A stretch of 64,000 nt of DNA from Paenibacillus polymyxa (GCF_001719045.1 NZ_CP015423.1:2688001-2752000); one strand, 5' to 3'. Shown: positions 9,346-18,114, counted from the stretch's first letter. Notes: generated from the letters alone by a model not told the origin. Program-made: numbers and translations.

Positions 9346-10027
9346 CGAACTCCACCTCCTCCACCGGGAATACAGGCCCTTCTTTACATACCCTCCGATT
9401 GCCTCCACGGGTACGCATCGTACAGCCCAAACATGCGCCAATACCACAGGCCATGTGTCTTTCAGTTGAAATATATAAACGGGACGACGTATCCACCGTT
9501 TTCATGGCGAGTGCTTGCAACATCGGAGTTGGCCCGCAGGAGAACATATTTGCATAAAGCGTCGGATCGACCTGTTCGACGATGCTTCCCCCTACCTTGA
9601 CCTGTACAGATGCCGCCACAGCTTCGAACGCTTCAACCCCGAAGGCTTGCTGTGCAAACCCCAGGTAAACATGCGCATGCGGGTAGTACTTTGCAGCCAA
9701 CAGCAACGGAGCTGTACCCATGCCACCGCCGATTAAAGCCAAACTACCCTCTACCTGCGGAAAACCGTTTCCGAAAGGTCCTTCTAACTGAATCTCCTGA
9801 CCAGGCTGTAATTGGGAAAACAAATTTGTCCCCTCTCCAACAACCCGGTACAAAAAGGAAATACTCTCTTCCCCGATATCATAAATGCTGATGGGTCTGG
9901 GCAGCAGTGGATAACCTGTCCCGCTGCGCAGCATGTAAAACTGCCCCATGTTCCCTTTAAACTTTCCCTCTATTTTCATCACATAGATGCCCGGAACGAG
10001 CGCCACATTCGAAATTACGTTAGCCAT
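9326..10027 (-). CDS. pyrK: Dihydroorotate dehydrogenase B, electron-transfer subunit
   Basis: PyrK (233 residues, slightly short for the family) carries FAD and a [2Fe-2S] cluster and links PyrD to NAD+. The FAD-binding RPISIYD is at residues 44-50, the NAD-binding GGGMGTAP around 100-107. Cysteines C194, C199, C202 and C214 form the 2Fe-2S ligand set (CGIGACLGC ... C). It precedes and overlaps pyrD. The ribosome site is GGAGGGG just upstream of the ATG. The leader (10028-10130) holds a small AGGGC/GCCCT hairpin, but I see no recognisable PyrR-binding stem-loop, so regulation is open. Confidence 0.94.
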   Translation of the reverse strand: MANVISNVALVPGIYVMKIEGKFKGNMGQFYMLRSGTGYPLLPRPISIYDIGEESISFLYRVVGEGTNLFSQLQPGQEIQLEGPFGNGFPQVEGSLALIGGGMGTAPLLLAAKYYPHAHVYLGFAQQAFGVEAFEAVAASVQVKVGGSIVEQVDPTLYANMFSCGPTPMLQALAMKTVDTSSRLYISTERHMACGIGACLGCTMRTRGGNRRVCKEGPVFPVEEVEFDDLHGV

Positions 10028-10132
10028 ATAACCCCTCCACTAACCACTCACTATAACGTAAAAGCAGCAACTATTACGTGACTATTTTCACATTTTAGGG
10101 CAACGTTTCGCCCTACGACTCGTGATATAAAA

Positions 10133-10160
10133 AAGCGTACTCCTGTTAGAGAGTACGCTT
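10133..10160 (-). terminator. rlmN terminator
   Basis: A perfect 10-bp stem AAGCGTACTC / GAGTACGCTT is followed on the minus strand by TTTTTTATA, immediately downstream of the rlmN stop and upstream of pyrK. Confidence 0.85.
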
Positions 10161-10166
10161 GTGTAT

Positions 10167-11264
10167 TTAACTAATGGCTTCGCGCTCCGCATTGCGGCTA
10201 CCCTTGGCATCCTTGCGAATTTGCTTGCTACGTAGCTGTCCGCAGGCTGCGTCAATATCGACTCCATGCTCCAGCCGAACACTACAGCTAATGCCTTGTT
10301 TTTTCAGCACATCATAGAAGCCCGTAATCGACTCCGACTCACTCCGCTGGTATTGGCTATGCTCATCCACCGGATTGTACGGAATCAGGTTTACATTGGC
10401 CAGATTACGACGATGGCCCACCAGCTCAGCCAGTTCGAGCGCATGCTCCTTACCGTCATTAACATCCTTCAGCAGGATGTACTCCAGCGTAATCCGACGA
10501 TTGGTTTTGTCCAAATAATAATCAATCGCCTGCATGAGTTTCTCAATCGGAATCGCACGGTTGATCTTCATAATGCGAGTACGAATCTCATTATTCGGAG
10601 CGTGGAGGGAGATCGCCAGATTGACATGCAGGTCGGAATCTGCAAATTCAATGATTTTATCGGCAAGTCCACTTGTGGAAACGGTAATATGCCGCGGCCC
10701 AATCGCCAGCCCTTTGTGATCCTTAATGACCCGAATGAAATCGGACAGGTTCACGAAGTTATCAAACGGTTCGCCAATTCCCATCACCACGACATGACTG
10801 ACTTGGTCGCCCGGACGTTCCTGATCCAGATACAGCTGGACCTTCATAATTTGCTCTACAATTTCACCGCTGGACAGGTCACGGCTCTTCTTCAACAATC
10901 CGCTCGCACAGAAGCTGCACCCAATGTTACATCCTACCTGCGTAGTCACACAAACGGATAAGCCAAACTTATGCCGCATCAATACCGTCTCAATCAAATT
11001 ACCATCCTGAAGCCGGAACAAGAACTTGACCGTCCCGTCTGCTGACTGTTGCTTCACGTGTTCTTCAAGTGTTTCAATGGAAAAGTGCTCTGCCAACAGG
11101 CGAGTACAATCCTCATGAACCTCTGCCATCGCTGCAAAATCAGTAACCCGCTTCCGGTACAATGCGTCCCATACCTGCAATGCCCGGGATTTCTTATGTC
11201 CATGCTCGATGAGCCATGCTGTCAATTGATCTAGCGTTAATCCATAAATGGATTCTTTTTTCAT
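10167..11264 (-). CDS. rlmN: 23S rRNA (adenine-2503-C2)-methyltransferase
   Basis: This radical SAM methyltransferase modifies A2503 of 23S rRNA (and A37 of some tRNAs), tuning the peptide exit tunnel and decoding fidelity. The 365-residue protein has the CxxxCxxC iron-sulfur motif at C112/C116/C119. The two mechanistic cysteines are C105 (seven residues before the cluster, as in E. coli RlmN) and C341 ([11 protein letters not shown]). GIGEPFDN and [11 protein letters not shown] are diagnostic RlmN segments, arguing against the resistance paralogue Cfr. Start at 11264, with AAGAGGA upstream. It is monocistronic, between pyrK and a divergent AraC regulator. Confidence 0.93.
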   Translation of the reverse strand: MKKESIYGLTLDQLTAWLIEHGHKKSRALQVWDALYRKRVTDFAAMAEVHEDCTRLLAEHFSIETLEEHVKQQSADGTVKFLFRLQDGNLIETVLMRHKFGLSVCVTTQVGCNIGCSFCASGLLKKSRDLSSGEIVEQIMKVQLYLDQERPGDQVSHVVVMGIGEPFDNFVNLSDFIRVIKDHKGLAIGPRHITVSTSGLADKIIEFADSDLHVNLAISLHAPNNEIRTRIMKINRAIPIEKLMQAIDYYLDKTNRRITLEYILLKDVNDGKEHALELAELVGHRRNLANVNLIPYNPVDEHSQYQRSESESITGFYDVLKKQGISCSVRLEHGVDIDAACGQLRSKQIRKDAKGSRNAEREAIS

Positions 11265-11586
11265 GTTCGATCCTCTTTTCAAAACATTCAAATTCGTCTT
11301 CCTCTATATAAAACTAAGCACGCACCATTCGTCTCAACCATCATTGCATCATAGCATGTTTAAGCAATCTGCGCTATTTAAGCGCCTCTTTCATTGTCCC
11401 AAATTTTAATTATGAACACAAGGGGGCAGGCACATTGTTTCTCCAAAATTTTAGCGTAAAATTATGTCTTGAAACCAAGTACAAGCCACATTAAACTAGG
11501 CGACAGAACCTGTTCAACAAGAGCACGCAAAGACAGGATTACAGATACTCCTAATGATATGATTACAACCAAGGAAGGTGATGCGG
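11265..11586. promoter_or_regulatory. Divergent intergenic region with candidate araC promoter
   Basis: No gene is supported in this roughly 320-base stretch. TTGTTT (11435-11440) and TAAAAT (11457-11462) with a 16-base spacer make a plausible sigma-A promoter for the AraC-type gene. A small GCGC-loop-GCGC hairpin near 11370-11385 is of unknown meaning. The rlmN promoter must lie in the left half; only a weak TATGAT-like box is visible there. Confidence 0.4.
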
Positions 11587-12450
11587 TTGGAATGGTTGCT
11601 TCGGATCAAGAACGCACTCGATCTGATGGAAGAGAGAATGCAGCAGCCCCTCGATATCGATGAAAATGCAAAGGCAGCCTATTCGTCTCCTTTCCATTTT
11701 CAGCGTATGTTTCATATGCTAACCGGCGTCACGGTAGCAGAATATGTGCGTAAACGTCGATTGACCTTGGCTGCTCAGGAATTGAGTCTTTCTTCCGCCA
11801 AGGTGCTGGATGTAGCGTTCAAATACGGATATGATTCCCCCGAATCTTTTTCTAAAGCGTTCCGGAAGGTACACGGTATTTCTCCCTCTGAGGCCAGAAG
11901 CCCTGGGGTAAACCTGAAAGCCTTTCCACGCATCACCTTCCATCTATCGTTGAAGGGAGATCAGGAAATGGATTACAAAATTGTAGAGAAAGCGGCCTTT
12001 ACGGTCATTGGTAAGTCCATTCAAGTCACCACTAAGAACGGCGATAATCTTCGAGAAATCCCAAAATTCTGGAACGAACTGAATGCGGATGGTACATCGG
12101 ATCGTATTCATGCCTTGGGGACAGGCGACGATATACTCGGTATATGCTTGGACATGAAACATGGGGAGGAGACGTTTAGTTACTTAATCGCCGCAGAAGG
12201 CAGCGAAGACGTAGCGACCGCGAATGGGCTGGAATCCAGAACCATTCCGGCTTCAACCTGGGCAGTGTTTACATCCATCGGCCCTATGCCTCACTCGATC
12301 CAAAAGGTATGGCAAAGAATTTTTCAGGAATGGTTCCCTGCCAGTAATTATGAGCATTCAGGCGGCCCGGAACTGGAAGTGTATACTATGGGAGATTCAC
12401 ATGCTGAAGACTACCGAAGTGAAGTTTGGATTCCGATTAAGAAAAAGTAA
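11587..12450 (+). CDS. AraC-family regulator with GyrI-like effector domain
   Basis: The N-terminal ~105 residues are an AraC/XylS double helix-turn-helix (FHFQRMFHMLTGVTVAEYVRKRRL and the second helix DVAFKYGYDSPESFSKAFRKVHG). The C-terminal ~155 residues are a GyrI-like small-molecule-binding domain starting MDYKIVEKAAFTVIG, as in SbmC/BltR-type multidrug sensors. The frame has GTG-ATG at 11578/11581, but these overlap the ribosome site AAGGAAGG. TTG at 11587, giving MEWLLRIKNAL, has correct spacing and matches the usual family N-terminus, so I prefer it. It is a single gene followed by a terminator. It is likely a drug- or metabolite-responsive regulator; the ligand is unknown. Confidence 0.85.
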   Translation: MEWLLRIKNALDLMEERMQQPLDIDENAKAAYSSPFHFQRMFHMLTGVTVAEYVRKRRLTLAAQELSLSSAKVLDVAFKYGYDSPESFSKAFRKVHGISPSEARSPGVNLKAFPRITFHLSLKGDQEMDYKIVEKAAFTVIGKSIQVTTKNGDNLREIPKFWNELNADGTSDRIHALGTGDDILGICLDMKHGEETFSYLIAAEGSEDVATANGLESRTIPASTWAVFTSIGPMPHSIQKVWQRIFQEWFPASNYEHSGGPELEVYTMGDSHAEDYRSEVWIPIKKK

Positions 12451-12458
12451 ACAAACCG

Positions 12459-12483
12459 AACCGACTGCGTATCGCAGTCGGTT
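12459..12483 (+). terminator. Terminator after AraC-type gene
   Basis: A perfect 11-bp stem AACCGACTGCG / CGCAGTCGGTT with a three-base loop and TTTTA tail. Confidence 0.85.
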
Positions 12484-12552
12484 TTATACCGTACTGCATT
12501 TACATCATAAGGTGACAGAAAACACAATTCCCTGCATACTCGCTACTCTAGC

Positions 12553-13449
12553 TCAATGCACCGAGGACCATTCCCCAAGCTCCTCCTTCAACACAGAATA
12601 TAGCCTTGAGCTTGCCAGCCTTAGCGGATAGTCTGTTGCTTTGCAAAGAAGGCCGAAAGTCATATCGATCAGGCTGCCGCTTAATTCCCTCACCGCTACT
12701 CCTGCCGGGATAGGACTGACCAGAATTTGTGGCACAAGGGCAGTACCCAAACCGCTTTCCACATAAAATTTCAGAGCCGTCATGCTGCCAATCTCCATCG
12801 TATCTAGCGTGGTTATTCCATATTCCTTCATGACCATTTCAAGTTTGCGACGATATGGACAGGTGGCCGATGTAATAAGCAACCGATGCCCCTGTAAATC
12901 CTCTGGCCCAATGTTTTCTTTTTCCGCAAGCGGGTGACTTTCAGGTATTAAAACTACAAAATTCTCCTTAAATAAAGGTTCAAAATATAGCTCTGTGCCC
13001 ACATCCGGTGTGGAACACAGCGCTAAGTCAATATCTCCCTTGAGAATACGCTCGCTTAAAGTAGGGGTATTCCCAAACTCAACAGAAACCCGAATATTCG
13101 GATAATGGGTTAAGAAGCGTTTTAAAATTTCTGGTAGTCGATAACTGGCAGTCGGTTCGGTCACTCCTATACGAATGTTACCTGTAGTCCCTCTTTGCAG
13201 ATTGTCCATATTTTCATGCAATTGCTCCATATCCTTTACAATATGTAGACTTTGCTCGTAAAACATCCTGCCCGCTTCAGTTAACTTTATTTTCTTGCCC
13301 CGTTCGATCAGTTGAATTCCCATATCGGACTCCAGCTTCTGTATTTGCATCGTCACGGTAGATTGTGCATAATTCAACTCTTCCGCTGCACGCATAAAAC
13401 TCCCGTAATTCACAATCATTTGAAATGTTTTGAGCGTTTTAATGTCCAT
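12553..13449 (-). CDS. LysR-family transcriptional regulator
   Basis: A typical 298-residue LysR regulator. The winged helix-turn-helix is at residues 1-60 (FMRAAEELNYAQSTVTMQIQKLESDMGIQL) and the two-lobed inducer-binding domain covers about 90-295. It is transcribed divergently from an SDR reductase gene with 157 bases between the starts, the classical LysR-target arrangement. The intergenic region contains an ATTCAA-N5-TTGAAT repeat close to its own start, a likely autoregulatory site. The inducer cannot be predicted. Confidence 0.9.
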   Translation of the reverse strand: MDIKTLKTFQMIVNYGSFMRAAEELNYAQSTVTMQIQKLESDMGIQLIERGKKIKLTEAGRMFYEQSLHIVKDMEQLHENMDNLQRGTTGNIRIGVTEPTASYRLPEILKRFLTHYPNIRVSVEFGNTPTLSERILKGDIDLALCSTPDVGTELYFEPLFKENFVVLIPESHPLAEKENIGPEDLQGHRLLITSATCPYRRKLEMVMKEYGITTLDTMEIGSMTALKFYVESGLGTALVPQILVSPIPAGVAVRELSGSLIDMTFGLLCKATDYPLRLASSRLYSVLKEELGEWSSVH

Positions 13450-13474
13450 TCTCAGTCTCCTATATACACAATTA

Positions 13475-13491
13475 ATTCAATTTTATTGAAT
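13475..13491. promoter_or_regulatory. Candidate LysR operator
   Basis: ATTCAA-TTTTA-TTGAAT, a 6-bp perfect inverted repeat of the T-N11-A class, lies between the divergent lysR and SDR genes. Further ATTCA copies at about 13497 and 13504 extend the pattern as a likely activation half-site. Confidence 0.55.
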
Positions 13492-13606
13492 CATAAATTC
13501 AGTTAATTCAATTATACAGAACACAATACATCCTCTACAATGATACATATCAGATCATATTATTTTCAGACGCAAAATGAACTGGTTGGAGAAGGAGCGA
13601 ATATCT

Positions 13607-14347
13607 ATGGATTTACAGCAAAAAGTAGCACTGGTTACAGGTGGAGGTACAGGAATTGGGAGAGCCGCATGTATGGCCTTGGCAGATCGAAAAGCTACGG
13701 TAGTCGTAAACTATTCCCGCTCTAAAAACGATGCTGAGGAAACTGTACGTATGATCCTTGAAAAGGGTGGACGTGCTATCGCATTACAGGCAGATGTTTC
13801 CCGAGATCAGGAAGTTCGAATTATGGTTGACCAGATTGTCCAGCAATTCGGTACGATTGATATACTCGTGAATAACGCTAGCATTACACATCACATTCCT
13901 ATGGATGATCTGGAGGCAGCCACGGAAGAGGTATGGGATGATCTATTTGATGTAAATGTAAAAGGCATGTTTTACTGTGCCAGAGCCGTAGCTCCTTTTA
14001 TGAAGCGTAGTAAACAAGGGGCTATCGTCAATCTGGGAAGTATAGCAGGGCAAACAGGGCTAGGTTCCTCTCTTCCCTATGCGGTATCCAAAGCGGCCGT
14101 CCACGGGCTGACCAAATCTTTAGCACGAGCACTAGCACCGGATATTCGCGTCAATTGCATCGTGCCGGGAGCCGTAGCGACAAGATGGTGGGCAGGCAGG
14201 GAAGAACAAATGAAGCAACTGTTTCCTCATTTGCTCCTACAGCGCATTTCTACGCCGGAGGATATTGCCAGCATGATCTGCTCTGCTTTGGAACAGGAAG
14301 CCATGACAGGCCAGATTATTACGGTGGACAGCGGACAAACACTTTAA
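13607..14347 (+). CDS. SDR-family oxidoreductase (FabG-like), LysR-linked
   Basis: A classical 246-residue short-chain dehydrogenase. It has the NADP-binding TGGGTGIG at 11-18, NNAS at 89-92, and the catalytic Ser145, Tyr158 and Lys162 (YAVSK). The frame extends ten codons upstream, but AAGGAG nine bases before the ATG at 13607 fixes the start. It lies divergent to the LysR regulator, so induction by that regulator is likely, and ends at a strong terminator. The substrate, probably a ketone, aldehyde or 3-oxoacyl compound, is not evident. The usual NNAG is NNAS here. Confidence 0.85.
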   Translation: MDLQQKVALVTGGGTGIGRAACMALADRKATVVVNYSRSKNDAEETVRMILEKGGRAIALQADVSRDQEVRIMVDQIVQQFGTIDILVNNASITHHIPMDDLEAATEEVWDDLFDVNVKGMFYCARAVAPFMKRSKQGAIVNLGSIAGQTGLGSSLPYAVSKAAVHGLTKSLARALAPDIRVNCIVPGAVATRWWAGREEQMKQLFPHLLLQRISTPEDIASMICSALEQEAMTGQIITVDSGQTL

Positions 14348-14374
14348 AGATACTGAGACTTCTGCGTAAAAAAC

Positions 14375-14403
14375 AAGCCGCCTTCTCAGACAGAAGGCGG
14401 CTT
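14375..14403 (+). terminator. SDR terminator
   Basis: A perfect 12-bp stem AAGCCGCCTTCT / AGAAGGCGGCTT with a five-base loop and trailing TT. It precedes the convergent DUF2798 gene and may act both ways. Confidence 0.87.
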
Positions 14404-14435
14404 TTGAGCTATCGTATACCGTCGTTGACTACGTT

Positions 14436-14930
14436 TTAGCTTAAAGATACCGCAATTCGTGTACCTTTCACGAATTTAGCAAATAAGTACCGAACAAGCG
14501 GCCCTACAATTAAGAGCTGCAGAGGGAAAGCAAAAATAAAATTCTTAAAAACTAAAGACAAGTAATTTTTAAATAATGAGTCTCCCGAAAGACCATTAAA
14601 AAAGTAAGCTGTCCCCAATCCATAAAGTGACATACAAAGAACCATTCCAATGACCATACAGCATGAAAGGGACAGAATCACAAATACCTTTTTAGATTTG
14701 TCGTATGGTAATGAGAAGGCTATTTTCTTTGCTAGTGGACCGACAATAAATAATTCCAATACGAAAGCAATGACAAAACATAAAATAAATTGAAGAAACA
14801 TTACTTTTAGAGATATTGTGCCAATCAAGTCATTTGTATATAGATTATAAAATGTCATGAATACGACCATCCCCAAGCACATCATTAAACCAAAATAAAA
14901 ATCTTCTTTCTTCGTTGTTGGCAATTCCAT
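14436..14930 (-). CDS. DUF2798 membrane protein
   Basis: This 164-residue integral membrane protein has four hydrophobic segments arranged as two similar halves. Each half has a helix followed by a second helix ending in (L/I)FIVGPLAKK or LLIVGPLVRYLF; this duplicated pattern is that of DUF2798. Function is unknown. The frame begins ATGATG; the second ATG is a little better spaced from AGAAGGG. It is monocistronic. The upstream 150 bases are AT-rich without a clear operator. Confidence 0.75.
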   Translation of the reverse strand: MELPTTKKEDFYFGLMMCLGMVVFMTFYNLYTNDLIGTISLKVMFLQFILCFVIAFVLELFIVGPLAKKIAFSLPYDKSKKVFVILSLSCCMVIGMVLCMSLYGLGTAYFFNGLSGDSLFKNYLSLVFKNFIFAFPLQLLIVGPLVRYLFAKFVKGTRIAVSLS

Positions 14931-15085
14931 CATCCCTTCTGTGTACCTTGGTAATTATATAAATAGTCGAAACCTCCACATAAGTGAACTTTCTGTGAAC
15001 TTTATAGTAAGCGCTTCCCTTTATATATATAAGAAATAGGCATCGTTCAGCTCAACGATACCTCGGAATGTTGCAGTCATATCCC

Positions 15086-15436
15086 TCAATGATCTGCTTC
15101 TAAATCTAAGCCAAATCTCTTCAGCTCAATAAAAACACTTTCCAGTCGCTTCCCTTTTTCCGTTAACGAATATTCAACTCGCGGTGGAACCTCGGCATAT
15201 ACCTTTCTTTCTAACAGACCATTATCTTCAAGTTCCTTCAGGCGTAGGGAAAGTGTTTTGGGACTAATCCCCTTCATGGACTTCTGAAGTTGGCTGAATC
15301 TCAGTGTTCCTTCGATAAGCAGGTCGCGGATGATTAAAAAAGTCCATTTCGTTCCGATCAAATCAAGTGTTTGGGCAATAGGGCACGGCTTGCCTGGTAT
15401 TCCTTTGGTCAATTCAATAGGTTCTTGGGCATGCAT
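15086..15436 (-). CDS. HxlR-family winged-helix regulator
   Basis: A 116-residue HxlR-type DNA-binding protein (LIGTKWTFLIIRDLLIEGTLRFSQLQKSMKGISPKTLSLRLKELEDNGLL). Near its N-terminus Cys in GKPCPIAQTL corresponds to the redox- or electrophile-sensing cysteine of several relatives such as YodB and HypR. I start it at the ATG at 15436, seven bases after GGAGG; the ATG at 15457 lies upstream of that site. It is divergent from an SDR reductase with a palindromic operator between. It is probably a repressor of itself and the reductase that responds to quinones or aldehydes, by family analogy. Confidence 0.88.
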   Translation of the reverse strand: MHAQEPIELTKGIPGKPCPIAQTLDLIGTKWTFLIIRDLLIEGTLRFSQLQKSMKGISPKTLSLRLKELEDNGLLERKVYAEVPPRVEYSLTEKGKRLESVFIELKRFGLDLEADH

Positions 15437-15480
15437 GGGAACTCCTCCAAAAATCATCTGTTAAAACCAATGGTATCACA

Positions 15481-15502
15481 ATAGTTCCTTTTAGGAAACT
15501 AT
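15481..15502. promoter_or_regulatory. Candidate HxlR operator
   Basis: TAGTTCCTTTTAGGAAACTA and its flanking bases form an inverted repeat with 9-bp arms and a one-base bulge. It lies 45 bases upstream of the hxlR start and 100 bases upstream of the divergent SDR start, where a repressor could cover both promoters. Confidence 0.6.
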
Positions 15503-15602
15503 ATGAATTAAATATCACTACTTCCCTAAATAAACTTACTACATATACAATATCGCTGTAGCAAGCAAGTCATGTTTTCTCTAATACGAGGAGGTAATCC
15601 AT

Positions 15603-16313
15603 TTGCAAAACAAAAAGATTGTCATTATTGGTGGAAGCTCAGGTATCGGTTTAGAAACAGCTAAGCAAGTCATTTCGCTTGGAGCGGAAGTGGTAATCGC
15701 CAGCCGCTCGGAGGATAAATTGCACAAGGCCAAAGAAATGCTGGGCCCTCGTGCTGCAATATATGTGCTGGACACGTCAGATGAGCAGCAGGTAAAATCT
15801 TTCTTCGAAAAAGTCGGTCCCTATGATCATCTTATCGTTAGCGCCGCAGAAACATCAGGCGGGTCATTCCTTCAGTTGGAGACGGATCAAGCCCGCAAGC
15901 TATTCGAAAACAAATTTTGGGGCCAATATTATGCAGCTAAATACGGGGCTTCCCAACTCTCAACCAAGGGTTCCATTACTTTATTTTCAGGAGTGGTGGC
16001 ATACAAGCCGATGATTGGATCCTCTGCGCTCGGTGCTGTGAATGCAGCGGTTTCGAATCTTGGTCAAATCTTGGCGTTAGAACTTGCTCCCATCCGCGTG
16101 AATGTCGTCTCACCCGGCATTATTGATACACCTTCCCGCAGCAAAATGCCTGAAAATACGCGTAATCAATTCTATGATACGGTCGCGCATAAGCTTCCTG
16201 TGAAGCGAGTTGGACTTGCGGAGGATGTTGCACGAGGTGTACTTTATTTGATTCAAAATCAGTTTGTGACCGGAACCGTCCTTCATGTGGATGGCGGACA
16301 CATTTTAACATAA
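15603..16313 (+). CDS. Atypical SDR-family protein lacking the Tyr-x3-Lys pair
   Basis: A 236-residue Rossmann protein with the cofactor motif GGSSGIG at 10-16 and the family's RVNVVSPGIIDTP. The canonical YxxxK is absent: where NAAV marks the helix normally starting with Lys, the two positions are Leu143 and Asn147. The NNAG motif is replaced by VSAAE. The Ser in FSG (129) remains. Such atypical SDRs may be sluggish reductases or binding proteins. The start is TTG, eight bases after AGGAGG. It is divergent from HxlR, its likely regulator, suggesting a role in electrophile response. Confidence 0.82.
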   Translation: MQNKKIVIIGGSSGIGLETAKQVISLGAEVVIASRSEDKLHKAKEMLGPRAAIYVLDTSDEQQVKSFFEKVGPYDHLIVSAAETSGGSFLQLETDQARKLFENKFWGQYYAAKYGASQLSTKGSITLFSGVVAYKPMIGSSALGAVNAAVSNLGQILALELAPIRVNVVSPGIIDTPSRSKMPENTRNQFYDTVAHKLPVKRVGLAEDVARGVLYLIQNQFVTGTVLHVDGGHILT

Positions 16314-16354
16314 AAGCTTCGTCTCAAATCCGTCAGTCATTTAACAAAAAAAAC

Positions 16355-16390
16355 GGAGAACGCTCCCGCATCTTTGCTTGGGCGTTCTCC
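16355..16390. terminator. Bidirectional terminator
   Basis: GGAGAACGC pairs with GCGTTCTCC, flanked by an A tract on the left and TCCTTTTCTT on the right, between convergent SDR and YheC/D genes. Confidence 0.75.
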
Positions 16391-16428
16391 TCCTTTTCTT
16401 ATCAATGAATGATTTCAAAAACTTTATC

Positions 16429-17208
16429 CTAATGATGAATACGACGTTTGTTTCTCAAAATGTTGCGAATCATCTTGTGATTGGGGAGCTGCCTGAACAA
16501 CATATGTCCGGGATGCGGATTAGCCTCGATAATCCAGATTTGACCGCTCTTTTCAATAGCAAGATCGATGCCCAACTCGCGAACCGGATGATTTTTATCT
16601 ATCGTGTCGGCAATGATTCTAGAAAGCTCGATGATCTGGTCCAGAATCTCTTTCATTTTTATTCTGTCATTTTTAAAGACCCTTAAAAGCACTTTGGACA
16701 ACGGCGCCGCATGTCCTCCCTTCCGATAGTTGGTAACGACTTTTCGAGGTGCAGCGACACGACCGGTTATTCCTGAAATGACCCATTCCGATTCCGGCTT
16801 CTGCATATACACTCTGGCATCAAAAATGGAACCTCTGTACTTGGCTAACTTAAGTCCTTGCTGTACCAAATAACGACGATGAGGTCTCCGATAGGTTCTA
16901 ACTGCTCTTCTTACGGCGTGGGATCTAACGACTCTGCGACTGGAGCCACAACGAACCTCATACTTCCTCCCCAGCTTTTTCGCACGTATGATGCCAGTTC
17001 CTCCACTCCCATAATTAGGCTTGATAAAGACTGTGCGATAGGTATCCAGCATCCGTAAAGTCCTTGCATTACTGATCCAGCGGGTTTCGGGCAAGTGAGA
17101 ACGTAAAATGGGATGTTGTTGCATTTCCTTGTATTGAATCATCTTTCCAATGGGCACGAATATCCCTCGATTCTGTTGGGTTTTTGCACACATTACATGA
17201 ATATGCAT
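16429..17208 (-). CDS. YheC/YheD-family ATP-grasp, spore-coat-associated protein
   Basis: This 259-residue protein resembles B. subtilis YheC/YheD. Those are ATP-grasp-fold proteins found on the forespore surface and coat. Visible ATP-grasp landmarks are FIKPNYGSGGTGI (phosphate-binding loop), FDARVYMQK and the metal-ligand segment GIDLAIEKSGQIWIIEANPHPGH near the C-terminus. The centre (about 80-110) is very Arg-rich. No strong ribosome site precedes the ATG at 17208, so a start at the ATG five codons later is possible. It is monocistronic. Sporulation control is likely but I cannot assign a sigma factor. Confidence 0.82.
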   Translation of the reverse strand: MHIHVMCAKTQQNRGIFVPIGKMIQYKEMQQHPILRSHLPETRWISNARTLRMLDTYRTVFIKPNYGSGGTGIIRAKKLGRKYEVRCGSSRRVVRSHAVRRAVRTYRRPHRRYLVQQGLKLAKYRGSIFDARVYMQKPESEWVISGITGRVAAPRKVVTNYRKGGHAAPLSKVLLRVFKNDRIKMKEILDQIIELSRIIADTIDKNHPVRELGIDLAIEKSGQIWIIEANPHPGHMLFRQLPNHKMIRNILRNKRRIHH

Positions 17209-17436
17209 CTATATTCTATCTTGGTAACGGCGAATGCCACAGTTTGCTATGAAAGAGGCAAATCTCCTACTTTCTTTAAGGCGAATCTTCTTTGATTTCA
17301 AGAGAGAGATGGACAATGTGTTCTGCAAGACGAAGTTATTGTAAATACCTATAAAGTTGATCCTAATAATATATTAGACCAATAATAATTCTGGATATAT
17401 GATGTATTAAATAATAACGTGAGGAGGAACGTTAAC

Positions 17437-17982
17437 ATGTCTATTTATGATTTTCAAGCAACCTCAATTAACGGGAAACCGATTGAATTCTCAGACTACA
17501 GAGGAAAGGTTCTCCTCATTGTAAACACAGCCAGCAAGTGTAGCTTCTCCAGTCAATTCGCGGATCTGCAGAGGCTCTACGAGAGACGGAGGGAACAAGA
17601 CTTTGAAATCCTCGCGTTTCCTTGTAACCAATTCAATGAAAAAGAGCCAGGTAGCAATTCGGAGGTTCAGGGATTCTGTCAAATTAACCATGGAGTAACC
17701 TTCCCGCTCTTTGAGAAGACAGATGTAAGAGGCTCATCTCCTCATCCTTTATTTCAATATCTGACCCAACAGGCACCGTTTCAAGGCTTCGATACCCAAA
17801 CCAAAGACGGTCAATGGATGGAGGATTTCCTGCGGGATAAGTATCCAGAAATATACGCTGGCGACGGTATCAAGTGGAATTTTTCTAAATTCTTGGTCGA
17901 TCGCGATGGCCAGGTAAAAGGGAGATTTGAAGTAACAACGGAGCCCTCTGCCATTGATCCTGTCATCGAATCGCTATTGTAA
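17437..17982 (+). CDS. Glutathione-peroxidase-family thiol peroxidase
   Basis: This 181-residue peroxidase reduces hydroperoxides using thiols; in Firmicutes thioredoxin or bacillithiol probably replaces glutathione. The peroxidatic Cys35 lies in TASKCSF (Gly to Ser beside the Cys is unusual). Cys63 lies in FPCNQF, a possible resolving Cys81 in GFCQINHG, and the Trp/Asn of the tetrad in WNFSKFL (147-148). About 20 extra residues precede WNF, as in the longer Gram-positive members. GAGGAGG upstream fixes the start at 17437, not at 17419. A CTAATA-N3-TATTAG repeat sits about 60 bases upstream. Confidence 0.9.
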   Translation: MSIYDFQATSINGKPIEFSDYRGKVLLIVNTASKCSFSSQFADLQRLYERRREQDFEILAFPCNQFNEKEPGSNSEVQGFCQINHGVTFPLFEKTDVRGSSPHPLFQYLTQQAPFQGFDTQTKDGQWMEDFLRDKYPEIYAGDGIKWNFSKFLVDRDGQVKGRFEVTTEPSAIDPVIESLL

Positions 17983-18014
17983 TTTTTCCGTTCACTTCTT
18001 TGGATTCTTTAAAA

Positions 18015-18062
18015 AAAGAGTATTAAATGACAAAAACGAATATTTGTCATTTGATACTCTTT
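18015..18062. promoter_or_regulatory. Large palindrome: candidate TetR operator and/or terminator
   Basis: A 20-bp inverted repeat (18015-18034 with 18043-18062, one G-T pair) is centred on TGACAAA-N8-TTTGTCA. It lies between the peroxidase stop and the TetR-type gene. The A and T tracts allow it to terminate the peroxidase transcript. The internal TGACAAA repeat is the size of a TetR-family operator. Confidence 0.7.
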
Positions 18063-18114
18063 GTGTTATCCTGACTTCAAGGAGGTGACTCACACGGTAC
18101 TTGACCGTGTCCCT

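Noticed and set aside
10167..11264. Cfr-type antibiotic-resistance methyltransferase
   Set aside because: [19 protein letters not shown] and the overall length and spacing are those of housekeeping RlmN; Cfr has different segments in these places.
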